Source of the DNA: a virus
Strand: one strand, 5' to 3'
DNA length: 32,853 nt
Virus record (IMG/VR): IMGVR_UViG_3300030090_003321
Span: 1 to 32,853 of that record
The first letter of the stretch is position 1; the number at the start of each line of letters is the position of its first letter. A program made the position numbers and the translations under genes. Shown here piece after piece: positions 7,999-16,894 of this stretch. Below the pieces are notes generated by a model, which saw only the letters and a list, made by a program, of their open reading frames with translations, searched no databases and was not told the DNA's origin.

Positions 7999-8173
7999 CG
8001 CATATATAGAATCAGTGTATGAAGAGCTTTTCTTGTTGAAACACTATGGTGGATGGAGCTTCTTTGAATCTTATAATCTCCCAATTAAACTGAGAAGGTG
8101 GTTCCTAAAAAGATTACAAAAAGAAATTGAGGACACTGCCAAAGCGAGAAAGCGAGCCGCAAACAAAAAATAA
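7988..8173 (+). CDS. Frameshift extension of tail assembly chaperone (61 residues)
   Basis: This frame runs GLNNAYIESVYEELFLLKHY and then GGWSFFESYNLPIKLRRWFL, ending in a charged helix KRLQKEIEDTAKARKR. The 'YGGWS..E.YNLP...R.WFL.R' pattern is familiar from the small second part of tail chaperones in T4-like phages. No ATG or ribosome site is present after the upstream stop; the nearest in-frame starts (TTG 7907, ATG 7946) would add residues that are only an out-of-frame reading of the zinc ribbon. A fusion through the T-run would give about 341 residues. Independent translation by coupling from a poor start, such as GTG at 8015, remains possible. The protein would guide polymerisation of the tube around the tape measure. 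Confidence 0.6.
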   Translation, partial: GLNNAYIESVYEELFLLKHYGGWSFFESYNLPIKLRRWFLKRLQKEIEDTAKARKRAANKK

Positions 8174-8207
8174 AGGGGAGCCACAGGGTTCCCCTTTGTA
8201 TTTATTT
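8172..8207 (+). terminator. Probable terminator after chaperone region
   Basis: AAAGGGGA (8172-8179) pairs perfectly with TCCCCTTT (8190-8197) with a 10-base loop, followed by a moderately T-rich GTATTTATTT. It overlaps the stop codon of the chaperone extension and precedes the third AACTATTTA element, so one transcript ends and another begins here. Confidence 0.7.
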
Positions 8208-8216
8208 GACTATGCC

Positions 8217-8232
8217 AACTATTTAATAAGAG
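8217..8232 (+). promoter_or_regulatory. Candidate late promoter, AACTATTTA type, copy 3
   Basis: AACTATTTAATAAGAG lies between a terminator and a GGAGGG ribosome site, 38 bases before the start of the next gene. The position after a terminator is the same as that of copy 1. The following ACTTGGAGG string is shared with copy 1. Confidence 0.5.
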
Positions 8233-8254
8233 TTGTATACTTGGAGGGCAGACC

Positions 8255-8587
8255 GTGAAAGATATGATTGACTTTAATAAATTTGTTTTTGATCTGGACA
8301 GCGGTAATAAAGACCAGCTTGACGAGAACATGTTAAAGGTCTTTGGTGCCTGGATTCAATACTTGTTGGAGAAGATGTTTAAGGGTACAAGAGTACCAGT
8401 AAGAGTTGTTGGTAACAGGATTCAAGTTGATCGATTTACCTCCGCCTTGATTGGCGAGAAAAAGTATATGGACTCTATTAAGAGGCACGGTTTAGATAGC
8501 CCAATGACTTATAAACAAAGAGCTAAACTAAACCGCTCGATCCAAATGTTTGAAAAGGAAACGGGCATTTCGTGGCCTCTTAAATAA
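8255..8587 (+). CDS. Uncharacterised 110-residue protein before tape measure
   Basis: Starts at GTG with a strong GGAGGG ribosome site. I do not recognise the family. The sequence is soluble and charged: an acidic N-terminus (DFNKFVFDLDSGNKDQLDEN), a hydrophobic helix (WIQYLLEKMF, about 33-42), a basic strand region (VPVRVVGNRIQVDRFTSAL) and a helical C-terminus with Lys and Arg. The middle region could bind nucleic acid, but that is weak. It lies in the same unit as the tape measure, 19 bases upstream of it, so a role in tail assembly or as a minor virion part is a fair guess from position only. Confidence 0.75.
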   Translation: MKDMIDFNKFVFDLDSGNKDQLDENMLKVFGAWIQYLLEKMFKGTRVPVRVVGNRIQVDRFTSALIGEKKYMDSIKRHGLDSPMTYKQRAKLNRSIQMFEKETGISWPLK

Positions 8588-8606
8588 GAGTAGGAGTTAA
8601 TATAAG

Positions 8607-10769
8607 TTGGCTACTTTTGAAGAAGCAGTAGAAGAACGAAGACGATTACTTCAAGAGGCTCTCGATGAGATTGCTGATAGAACCAGAGAACAATTCGCAG
8701 AGAGAGAACAACAACTGCAAATTGAACTCCAAGGTCTTAATGCTCGCATTGAAGCTGAAAAAGAAGCCCTTGAGGAAGCCAGAGCGAGAGGCGAGGCGAC
8801 CGCAGAAATTGAGGCGGAGATTGCTGCTCTCAGGAGACAGTCTGAAGAAGAGCAAAGAGCCTACAACAATGAGGTTGCTGAATTTCAAGATGCTGAAGAA
8901 AAGAAAGCCAAGAAAAACCACGCAGCAGCCATCAGACGCATCCGAGCACTACAGGGAGCTTACGAGGGTGTTAAGGCTGTAGTCTCTAGTTTTGTTGGTA
9001 GCATAATTACAGCGACTTTAGAAGTAGAAAAACAATCACAGGAATTTAGAAAAGCTACTGGTGGTGCGATGGCTTTCACTGAGGAGCTTACCTTTGCTAA
9101 GAGAGAGTTAGCTTTATTTGGTGGCACCACGGAGCAAGCAGCGCAACTAGTTGGAACAATGAATGATAACTTTGCTTTCTTCCAGAGAGAATCAGCAGGA
9201 TTTCGTAAGTCAGCCATTGATCTTGCTGCGGACGTAAGTCAGCTTGGTATTGATGCCACAACAACGACTGAGGCGATAGACCAGATTGTTGGGACTTTTG
9301 GTGGAGGAATGAAGGAAGTAGAAGATTTTTCTATGACAATTCTTGGCACCGCTAAGAACATGGGGATGGACCCAGGAGCGTTGGGGAGAGCGACACTAGG
9401 GATGTCAAAATCTTTGGCAGAGCTAGGACCAAGGGCAATGGGAACCGCTTTGGAGTTTCAAAAGATGGGAAGACAATTTGGCGTTAACGCCGAAGCTTTA
9501 TTAGCTTTCTCTGATAAATTTGAGGACTACGACTCAGCGTCGGACGTGGTGTCTAAATTGAATGCCACGTTCGGGACACAACTTAACACGATAGAACTTA
9601 TGAAGATGAGTGAAACAGATCGTGCTTTAGCTGTTATGAACAATCTTAAGGCACAGGGAGTGCAGTTTGATCAATTAAGTAAGTTTCAGAAGAGAAACTT
9701 GGCTGGTATTACTGGACTTGAAGTAGCCGACCTTAAGAGACTTAGTGTAAGTCGAGAGGCTTTTGAGACAGAAAGGATGGAAAGGGAAGAGGCAGAAAAG
9801 AGAGGTAAAGATTATCTTTCTCTTATGGACAAGATCAAAGGTTTCTTCCAAAAGATGGTTCTTGATGTTAGCCCGTTGGTGACTAGTCTTATTGATTTGG
9901 GTACAAGAGTATTAACACCACTATTACAAAGGTCAGACAATATGTCAAAAGTTTATTTTGATCTATCAAAAAGAGTCTTTGCACCACTTGCAAATGTTAT
10001 TACACATATTGGTGATGTTTTGTCTGAGAGAGTTTTGCCACTGATGGACATGACCGGCGGCAGTGCTGGGCAGTTCGGCGAGACATTAGTGGGGATATCA
10101 AACTTCATCGCTGACAATTTAATCGCAGGTATTGACTACCTAGCTAATGATTTGTTCCCTACACTGATATCGATATTTAATTCTGAACCTGTGCAGGGTT
10201 TTATACGGGGTATAAAAGATACGTTTGGTATGATCCTTGAAGGGGATTTTGAGGGCGCTATGGATAAATTTCAATCCGCTGCTGTGCCTGCTTTGACAGC
10301 CATTGGAAAAGCCCTATTAGGTGTTATCAAAGGTGCTTTAACCAGCGGTGCCGGTACAGCAGCTTTGGTCGGCGGTGGTATGCTTAAGGGCGCTCAATTT
10401 GGTGCAGCAATCGGGTCAATATTCCCTGGTATTGGAACTTTAGTTGGTGGTGCCGTTGGTGCTGCTGCTGGTGGTTTGTTGGGATACTTTGGACCAAGAA
10501 TGCTTCTTGAACAAGGTGGTTTTGCCCACCAGGGGGGCACGACCATGGTTGGTGAAAGAGGACCAGAGCTTCTATCGTTACCCAGGGGTGCCTATGTAAC
10601 AAATAATGAAATGATGCGGGCTGGCGTCACTCCACCCGCAGCCCAAGCAGTTAATCCATCGGGCGGTGGCATAGGCGGCAAAGGTGAGATTCATCTTTAT
10701 ATGGACTCTAAGAAGTTTGCTAGTGCGGTTATTGATAACATTAACCAAAGGAATGCACTCTATGTGTAG
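8607..10769 (+). CDS. Tape measure protein
   Basis: A 720-residue protein read from a TTG start with TAGGAG ten bases upstream. Residues 1-120 are nearly all helical and highly charged (heptad-rich coiled coil). Then comes a helix-rich region with FGGGMKEVEDFSMTILGTAK, and later a Gly/Ala hydrophobic stretch near residues 570-630 that could insert in a membrane. It ends with the typical tape-measure box MVGERGPELLSLPRGAYV. Tape measure proteins set tail length and leave the tube before DNA. At about 1.5 angstrom per residue the tail would be near 100 nm. The T4 equivalent gp29 has 590 residues. The chaperone region upstream and the tube initiator downstream fit. Confidence 0.9.
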   Translation: MATFEEAVEERRRLLQEALDEIADRTREQFAEREQQLQIELQGLNARIEAEKEALEEARARGEATAEIEAEIAALRRQSEEEQRAYNNEVAEFQDAEEKKAKKNHAAAIRRIRALQGAYEGVKAVVSSFVGSIITATLEVEKQSQEFRKATGGAMAFTEELTFAKRELALFGGTTEQAAQLVGTMNDNFAFFQRESAGFRKSAIDLAADVSQLGIDATTTTEAIDQIVGTFGGGMKEVEDFSMTILGTAKNMGMDPGALGRATLGMSKSLAELGPRAMGTALEFQKMGRQFGVNAEALLAFSDKFEDYDSASDVVSKLNATFGTQLNTIELMKMSETDRALAVMNNLKAQGVQFDQLSKFQKRNLAGITGLEVADLKRLSVSREAFETERMEREEAEKRGKDYLSLMDKIKGFFQKMVLDVSPLVTSLIDLGTRVLTPLLQRSDNMSKVYFDLSKRVFAPLANVITHIGDVLSERVLPLMDMTGGSAGQFGETLVGISNFIADNLIAGIDYLANDLFPTLISIFNSEPVQGFIRGIKDTFGMILEGDFEGAMDKFQSAAVPALTAIGKALLGVIKGALTSGAGTAALVGGGMLKGAQFGAAIGSIFPGIGTLVGGAVGAAAGGLLGYFGPRMLLEQGGFAHQGGTTMVGERGPELLSLPRGAYVTNNEMMRAGVTPPAAQAVNPSGGGIGGKGEIHLYMDSKKFASAVIDNINQRNALYV

Positions 10770-10782
10770 CGGGAGCAAATAA

Positions 10783-11694
10783 ATGGCAGGAAGAACAAAA
10801 GAAAATATTCCAAACACTGAAGCGGAAAGAACTAAGGAAACCCCTGAAAAGTTAACGACCCCACGGGCACCCGTAGGGGCGATGAATAAAGATCCTCGGT
10901 TCCCTGGTGATGACTTCGCCGTCATACCGAGGCGATCTCTTGATGCCGGTATTACAAACTTGCGAAAAGATGGTGCGTATGATATTAGGATAATCCATGT
11001 GCCAACGGATAAGTCTGTGAGTTTTCCCGCATCCTTAACCTCTTTTTCAGATGGAACAGCGGCTGCCTATAGCTCAGAGACTTACTACGGCAGGATGGAC
11101 CCGGCTCCTATATATTCCAACACTACCAGAACGATTACAGTTGGGTTTGATGTCATCGCTTACAGTGAGGCAGAAGCTAAAAACAACCTAATACAAATGA
11201 ATCTGTTACAATCATTTATGTACCCAGAATACCGTGATGCCGCAGGGGGAGCAACAACCATTAAATCTGCCCCTTTGCTTAGAGTTAAGTTAGCTAATCT
11301 AATTTGTGATGCACAGACTGGTGGACCTCTCTTGTGCTACACACAACAGGTCAGCTTTGACCCTGACTTTAATACATATGGTGCTTTTATGGATGGGGCT
11401 AACCTTATTCCAAAAATGTATACTGTTACATTGTCGTTAAACATTCTTCATGAACATACGCTTGGATGGGGCACTAATGGTTTTGGCAACGGCATTGGCT
11501 CCAACTTCCCAAGAAGATTTGGTATACCACAACCACCATCAACCACACAGGAGCAAAATAGACAAGGGGTAGGAGTAGAGGCAGGCACACCAGCAGCGGT
11601 TGATCCCAATGCAGATGGTGTCGCCACAAGACAGCAGGGAACCGAGGAGCAGCGCCAAGCTTCAACAAACGAACTGTTAGAAAAGAAATTTTAG
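10783..11694 (+). CDS. Baseplate tail-tube initiator, T4 gp48/gp54-like
   Basis: A 303-residue protein with GGGAGC as ribosome site. The central region has a tube-like beta pattern: TNLRKDGAYDIRIIHVPTD, then SETYYGRMDPAPIYSNTTRT, a helix with AKNNLIQMNLLQSFMYPEY, and strands LLRVKLANLI and PKMYTVTLSLNIL. This is the layout of gp48 and gp54, which cap the baseplate and start tube growth, and of P2 gpU-like proteins. The size is close to T4 gp54 (320 residues). The N-terminal 40 and C-terminal 60 residues are polar and probably disordered. The order tape measure, tube initiator, LysM protein, hub is the P2/T4 baseplate order. Confidence 0.7.
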   Translation: MAGRTKENIPNTEAERTKETPEKLTTPRAPVGAMNKDPRFPGDDFAVIPRRSLDAGITNLRKDGAYDIRIIHVPTDKSVSFPASLTSFSDGTAAAYSSETYYGRMDPAPIYSNTTRTITVGFDVIAYSEAEAKNNLIQMNLLQSFMYPEYRDAAGGATTIKSAPLLRVKLANLICDAQTGGPLLCYTQQVSFDPDFNTYGAFMDGANLIPKMYTVTLSLNILHEHTLGWGTNGFGNGIGSNFPRRFGIPQPPSTTQEQNRQGVGVEAGTPAAVDPNADGVATRQQGTEEQRQASTNELLEKKF

Positions 11695-11703
11695 GAGATA
11701 ACC

Positions 11704-12048
11704 ATGGCAATCTCAAGATATGATGTTAGGTTAATTGTAACAAATGAGGATCAAGGATACCAAGAGGATATCTTGGATAGGAGAGGCATCAAAAAGATTA
11801 ACCATTTTTCCACACCTAAATTGAGATATCCAACACCTGAAGAAATTAATGATATGCAAATTGTTGCTGACACTTGGAAGAGGGGAGTCAGTCTTTCAAA
11901 ACTTGCGTCAAAACACTATGGCGACCCAAGGTTATGGTGGGTTATAGCGTGGTATAACAAAAGACCAACTGACGCACATTATAACTTAGGTGATAAAGTC
12001 TTCATCCCCAAGCCACTAGAAAAAATACTAAGAAACTTTAGGGTCTAA
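11704..12048 (+). CDS. LysM-domain baseplate protein, T4 gp53 / P2 gpX-like
   Basis: A 114-residue protein. The second half is a LysM-like fold: GVSLSKLASKHYGDPRLWWV, IAWYNKRPTDA and YNLGDKVFIPKPLEKIL. The 'YGDPRLWWVIA..N' pattern is characteristic of gp53 and gpX baseplate LysM modules. In T4 gp53 joins the wedge to the hub; small gpX-type proteins do the same in P2. The start is ATG behind AGGAGA. The next gene begins two bases after the stop, so the two are co-translated. Confidence 0.85.
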   Translation: MAISRYDVRLIVTNEDQGYQEDILDRRGIKKINHFSTPKLRYPTPEEINDMQIVADTWKRGVSLSKLASKHYGDPRLWWVIAWYNKRPTDAHYNLGDKVFIPKPLEKILRNFRV

Positions 12049-12049
12049 A

Positions 12050-14482
12050 ATGGCTAAATCAAGAAAAAAAGTAGAAGAAAGAGCAAGGACTAGAAACCCG
12101 GCTATGAACGCTGCAAGGCGCAGCGCCACTGCAAACTACGACGAACAATACATTTTGTTCAAGTACCTCTCAGAAATTCTAAAGGTTAAAAGAGCGATTA
12201 AAGATAGTGGAGAAGCCGGGAAAAAATCAATTCAATACCAGAAAATTGTGGAACTTGATATAAGACCCAGAGAATGTTCAAATTTATTTTATTTGCAAAG
12301 GGCAGACGAGGTAAAAGGATTCTTGGAAGCTTTGCCCGCTGACTACGCATATCTAGTGCCTAAGCTTGAATTATATAAACCCAAACTGAATACTGAAACA
12401 GGTGAACTAATTGACAGGCTTGTTTATATGCCAGACTACACGCTAGCCAGAAACACCATCGACGGCTTTGAAAACGATCCTCAAGCGTCACGAGAGATAA
12501 TAGAGGCATTTGCTGACCCTGACGATCCAGTAATTTATAGATCTCAATTCGGTATCAACTGTGGTATAACCAGTTTCACATTCGATGAGACACAAATTAA
12601 TTTTGGATTCAGTTCTTTTACTGGTAATTTGGTCATGAACTTTGCATCAATGAAAGATTTTAGAGATAGCAAATACATTGAGTTAATCGATCCAAGACCC
12701 GATGTTGACACACAAACAAACACTGGCGCACAGTTTGCATCCAAAGAGATGCCGGACAATCCTTCTAAAGAACAAATTCTAAGGCAAGAGCTAGACGCTA
12801 TTGATGCAGAGGCAGAAAATAGTAAATTTTTCAAAGCGAAACCACAAAATCCAACAGTAAAAATTGTTTGTGGCTGGGCAATTCCAAACACCACTAGTGA
12901 AAGTATGCCAAAAAATAAAGCTTTGTATGAATACATAAGAACCTCAAAAAGAACTTTGATGTTGCATTTGAAACAGTTTAAAACGAACTTTCAACAGAAT
13001 GGGCAGGTGTCTTTAGATTTTACTTTTGAGGCGTCCGTTGAGTCAAACCTGAAAAGACCTGATACTGACATATTTGGCACTGGTGGGAAAATAAAGCCCC
13101 GCTTTGTATCGATTTACTTAGATCAGTTGCCTGCTCGAAAAATTCAAAGGATTGCAACAGCGAATGAAAATCTAGAGGTCAGGAAAGAATATGATCTTGC
13201 AAAGAAGTCGGAGGCTAAATTTTTTGAGGTGACCAAGGGTTCACTAGAACGAGACTTGAAGAGGATAGAACTTTTATCTAAAGCATCAAAAGACGAAAAA
13301 CAAATTCAAGGTTTTAAAAGGCTAGTTGCTGTGATTAAGGACTTGCAATTGTTAGAGAAAGAGATTTCTATCACAGAGACCAGAAGAAGATTTATGGACA
13401 AGCTAGTTGGTAGGGCAACAAGAATAGGTGGTCGAGTAAACAAATTGTTTGAGTTTGCTGTGCCTGGTGCGGAGGTTGGCTTTGCTTACGACAGGGGCTC
13501 CCCAGTGAGACCTTACGATTTTGAGAAGATAAAAACCTCAGCGGAGTCTAGAAAATATTCAATACCTTTCATGTTTCTTGGGGACATTCTAGATGTAGCG
13601 GCTGAAGTCGGATTTGGTAAGGATGGCAATTTAGTTTTAGGGACAATCCCAGCCCCAGGTTTTCCCAAAAATAGAATTTCTATTGGAGACCTGCCGATCG
13701 CACTGGATACGTTTACAACTTGGTTTAATGATGTTATCGGAGACCCAGATAGAAGAACTATGCCCTTCCATTTATTTATGACTAGAATGCTTGAAAAGAT
13801 TATTGCAAAAAATGCTTTTAATCTTAAGGGGCTTAACCAACTCGGAGGGAGAATCCCAGATCTTGAATTCAACTCCGCCTCTGTTCCCACAGCTAAGTTT
13901 AAAAATATCTTTGTCGCAGGAGATCCTGTCAGGCGCTCCCAGCTTTTAACCCCAGATCGCAAGTCCATTAAAACTGGTTCTAATCAGAACGTTGAATCTG
14001 GTGATCGCATTGATCTAATCTTCATTACCACGGCGACATCAAGAAATGTAAAAGGTCTTGTGGGTTCATATGAACAAGACATTAGAAGAGGTATTTATCA
14101 TTTTACGGTAGGCTCAGACCGTGGACCATTGCAGACAATTACATTCACCGAAATGGAAAACAAAGAGCAATTAAACCACAACATAGTTAACAGCACGAAC
14201 AGGTCTGTCGATCTCGTATCTACGTTTGCCATGCCTCAAGACATAACTATGACTCTTAAAGGGAACAATCTATTAACCACAGGTGCATTTATTTTTGTAG
14301 ATGCTACGCTTGGTCTAGGACGCCGAGCCGCTGAAAGGTTAAGGTTGGGTGGTTATTACCGCATCACAACTGTTAATCAAACATTTTCCCCGGCGGGCTG
14401 GACAACAGACGTGGCAGCACGATGCGAAATAGATTCGCTTAATCTTGCAAACAGAATTAGAAAACAAGAGGGAACCGGATAA
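12050..14482 (+). CDS. Probable baseplate hub protein (gp27/gpD-like), large
   Basis: An 810-residue protein. The N-terminus is basic (KSRKKVEERARTR). Residues about 95-320 contain strands typical of hub domains, such as YAYLVPKLELYKP and INCGITSFTFDETQINFGFS. A helical, lysine-rich segment (about 360-460) looks like an insertion. The C-terminus (about 750-800) has a hub-like ending: GNNLLTTGAFIFVDATLGLG, then GGYYRITTVNQTF and a last strand after GWTTDVAARCEIDSL. Hub proteins form the centre of the baseplate around the spike. The identity comes mainly from gene order (tape measure, tube initiator, LysM, hub) and the C-terminal pattern; no spike domain is evident. Residue-level homology to gp27 cannot be shown by eye. 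Confidence 0.5.
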   Translation: MAKSRKKVEERARTRNPAMNAARRSATANYDEQYILFKYLSEILKVKRAIKDSGEAGKKSIQYQKIVELDIRPRECSNLFYLQRADEVKGFLEALPADYAYLVPKLELYKPKLNTETGELIDRLVYMPDYTLARNTIDGFENDPQASREIIEAFADPDDPVIYRSQFGINCGITSFTFDETQINFGFSSFTGNLVMNFASMKDFRDSKYIELIDPRPDVDTQTNTGAQFASKEMPDNPSKEQILRQELDAIDAEAENSKFFKAKPQNPTVKIVCGWAIPNTTSESMPKNKALYEYIRTSKRTLMLHLKQFKTNFQQNGQVSLDFTFEASVESNLKRPDTDIFGTGGKIKPRFVSIYLDQLPARKIQRIATANENLEVRKEYDLAKKSEAKFFEVTKGSLERDLKRIELLSKASKDEKQIQGFKRLVAVIKDLQLLEKEISITETRRRFMDKLVGRATRIGGRVNKLFEFAVPGAEVGFAYDRGSPVRPYDFEKIKTSAESRKYSIPFMFLGDILDVAAEVGFGKDGNLVLGTIPAPGFPKNRISIGDLPIALDTFTTWFNDVIGDPDRRTMPFHLFMTRMLEKIIAKNAFNLKGLNQLGGRIPDLEFNSASVPTAKFKNIFVAGDPVRRSQLLTPDRKSIKTGSNQNVESGDRIDLIFITTATSRNVKGLVGSYEQDIRRGIYHFTVGSDRGPLQTITFTEMENKEQLNHNIVNSTNRSVDLVSTFAMPQDITMTLKGNNLLTTGAFIFVDATLGLGRRAAERLRLGGYYRITTVNQTFSPAGWTTDVAARCEIDSLNLANRIRKQEGTG

Positions 14483-15667
14483 ATGGTAGCCAGATCCCCA
14501 GATAGACTTATGATTCTAGACAACCCCGAGTCTCGTCCTAGAGAGGCTTTTAACATGGAGGTTGAGTATGAGTCTCTTGTGGATCAGAGTGTTGTTCCCA
14601 ATGTGGTTGACTTCACGGGTATCGATCGGTATTACGGCAGTGTCGATAAAGACGGTGACATTATCTTATTGAAGCAAGATGCTATCTCACAGTTACGTTA
14701 TAGCAATGAGAACCAGACAAGGTGGGCAGTTAATTTTGTTGCGGACGCTTGGGCTGATTTAGCAGCTAAGATGAGATATTTTGCACAGAAGGGTAGGCTT
14801 ATCCCTGGTGGACCTTATGCAAACCCACAAGTTTTTGATTCATTTAAAAACGTAGACGTTGAATATGATATTTATATGAAATATACTTTGTTTCCGCTGT
14901 TAAGTAAGCATTTAGAGCAACGGAGGGAAAGTAAACACATAAGAAGCTTTCAGGACTTCTTAAGAAGTTACGCCAGATTTTGCAGGCTGCAAAGCAGGAG
15001 AACCCCAATTACACGGACTGGGTTTGCTGAAAGTAGATTCTACGATGTGGCTTGCACTGGTCTTGTGTTGAACCTAGCAGTCGCTCCAAAGGGTGATAGA
15101 GCCTCAGCGATAGAGGAATATGTTAATGATCCAAATTTTCAATTCTTTGCTGATGTGGCAAAACAGCATGGATTTTTAATAGATAAAAATAACCCAAGCA
15201 GAATAGCAGCAAACCTAAGATCCCCGGCTATGGAAAGATATATGCAGAAGAGGGGGTTTGATAGTGTTGCTGAATTCTTTGAGCAATCTTACGATAAGTC
15301 TCACTTATTTGACATGAGGGCTCTTGAAGTATATGCTAAGGATATGTATGAGACATTTCTGGTAGACAACCCCTATCTTTCAACGTATGAGATTAGTCCA
15401 CGGATTGGTTGCGATACTAAGACCGTGGCGTTAGCTCGCTCACTTGCACCAGCTAATTCTTTTGGCGAGGAAGATAGCATATTTGCTACAAGATGGTCTT
15501 TATCGACATACCTTTTCGTCAGGGCGAGCGAAAGAAATTTAAATATATCCCCAAATGAATATAAAATAACTCTGCGTACATTATACACGCTAAACGAGAC
15601 AGAGGGCGAAGGCTATGACGAAGCCTTTAGGTTTATAATCGATCGGATTATCGGACCAGTTATCTAG
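14483..15667 (+). CDS. Uncharacterised protein, probably tail/baseplate related
   Basis: A 394-residue protein starting on the base after the upstream stop, so closely coupled to the hub gene. I do not recognise the family. It is mainly helical with many aromatic and charged residues (for example NQTRWAVNFVADAWADLAAKM, split by polar turns, and SFQDFLRSYARFCRLQSRR). There is no signal peptide and no membrane segment. A stretch with FEQSYDKSHLFDMRALEVYA lies around residues 270-290. Position at the end of the structural run, with no terminator, supports a virion or assembly role, but this is inference only. Confidence 0.75.
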   Translation: MVARSPDRLMILDNPESRPREAFNMEVEYESLVDQSVVPNVVDFTGIDRYYGSVDKDGDIILLKQDAISQLRYSNENQTRWAVNFVADAWADLAAKMRYFAQKGRLIPGGPYANPQVFDSFKNVDVEYDIYMKYTLFPLLSKHLEQRRESKHIRSFQDFLRSYARFCRLQSRRTPITRTGFAESRFYDVACTGLVLNLAVAPKGDRASAIEEYVNDPNFQFFADVAKQHGFLIDKNNPSRIAANLRSPAMERYMQKRGFDSVAEFFEQSYDKSHLFDMRALEVYAKDMYETFLVDNPYLSTYEISPRIGCDTKTVALARSLAPANSFGEEDSIFATRWSLSTYLFVRASERNLNISPNEYKITLRTLYTLNETEGEGYDEAFRFIIDRIIGPVI

Positions 15668-15678
15668 ACGGAGGATAA

Positions 15679-16893
15679 GTGTTATTTCAAACACTAGACG
15701 ACAAAGATCAGTGTGTTGGCATCTACTATGACGGCAAACTCATCTTTAGTTTTGACGAATTTCCACAAGACCTGACAAGAACCTGGCGCTACAGTCCATA
15801 CCTGCTTGGGTATCGTGGAGTGGACTATGCAGAGATCTATGCTCAGGGTAAAACACTAGACGAAATGTGCCCAGAGTATCTCAAAGAGGACTGGGAAGAG
15901 GTGTGTGCAAAACTTAAGGCGTTTCTTTTGTCGTTTAGCTTTGCTAAAGTTAATATGAGGCATAATTGTTTCTTTGATCTGGTTCCGCAGAAGTTTTTGC
16001 GAGACTATTGTCAAATTAAGAACCAAATAACAAACCACGTCATCGAAAGTTATCCTAAACCATCAAACTATAAGCATCTTGCAGCAGTAAACGCTATGAT
16101 ACGAGACATCGAGTCACAGTCGCTGTGTGTCGAGTTGGACTCTCTGTTACCGAAGGTGGCTGATATCAAGGTGTCTAACTTTATTAAAAGAATCAAGGAG
16201 TGCGATAATTTTATCAAGTACAATCTGTTCGGGACTGTTACTGGTAGGTTAACGACCAGAAAGAAGTCCTTCCCAATCTTAACAATGAACAAAGATTATC
16301 GACATGTCCTGAGACCAAAAAATGATTGCTTCATAGAGTTAGATTACAATGGCGCAGAGCTTAGGGTGCTGCTCCATCTCTTGGGATACCACCAGCCCGA
16401 CTATGATGTGCATCGCTGGAACTTAGAGAATGTGTTTGAAAATAAAGTCACCAGAGCGGAGGCAAAGACACTGTTCTTTGCTTGGTTGTACGGTAGCAAT
16501 TCTAAGGAAGTCAGAGAACATTCGCCGCTCCTAAAAAAGAAATATAATAAAGAGACTTTAGTGGACAAGTATTGGGACGGTCACACAATTAGAACTCCTT
16601 TTGATAGGGATGTGGTTGCCCCTAGGCAAAAAACCTTGAATTATCTGATACAGTCTGTAACAGCAGATCTTGCATTAGAGCAGGCTACAAAAGTTTGGGC
16701 TTTACTAAAAAAGAGGCGGGCTAAATCAAGTGTGGCTTTTATTGTTCACGACGCTTTAGTTATTGACTTTGATTTAGAAGATAGGGAACTATTTAATGAA
16801 GTTCAAGAAATATTCAGTGTGACTAGGTTTGGTAAATTTCCTGTCAACAAGAGTATCGGAAAAGATTTTGGTTCTATGAAAGAGGTTATATAA
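15679..16893 (+). CDS. Family A DNA polymerase, polymerase domain only (no exonuclease domain)
   Basis: A 404-residue protein from a GTG start (GGAGG four bases upstream). All Pol I polymerase motifs are present: TGRLTTRKKSFPILTMN (188-204); motif A LDYNGAELRVL with D222 and the E227 steric gate; the O-helix with R259, K263, F267 and Y271 at the spacing of Pol I R754/K758/F762/Y766; N321/Q325; and motif C VHDA with H357 and D358. The residue after the catalytic Asp is Ala instead of Glu. There is no room for a 3'-5' exonuclease domain, and the N-terminal 150 residues show none of its motifs. The 5'-nuclease domain is encoded apart, at 20800. Likely role: replication, repair or primer processing. 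It sits directly behind structural genes, with no terminator between. Confidence 0.88.
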   Translation: MLFQTLDDKDQCVGIYYDGKLIFSFDEFPQDLTRTWRYSPYLLGYRGVDYAEIYAQGKTLDEMCPEYLKEDWEEVCAKLKAFLLSFSFAKVNMRHNCFFDLVPQKFLRDYCQIKNQITNHVIESYPKPSNYKHLAAVNAMIRDIESQSLCVELDSLLPKVADIKVSNFIKRIKECDNFIKYNLFGTVTGRLTTRKKSFPILTMNKDYRHVLRPKNDCFIELDYNGAELRVLLHLLGYHQPDYDVHRWNLENVFENKVTRAEAKTLFFAWLYGSNSKEVREHSPLLKKKYNKETLVDKYWDGHTIRTPFDRDVVAPRQKTLNYLIQSVTADLALEQATKVWALLKKRRAKSSVAFIVHDALVIDFDLEDRELFNEVQEIFSVTRFGKFPVNKSIGKDFGSMKEVI

Positions 16894-16894
16894 G

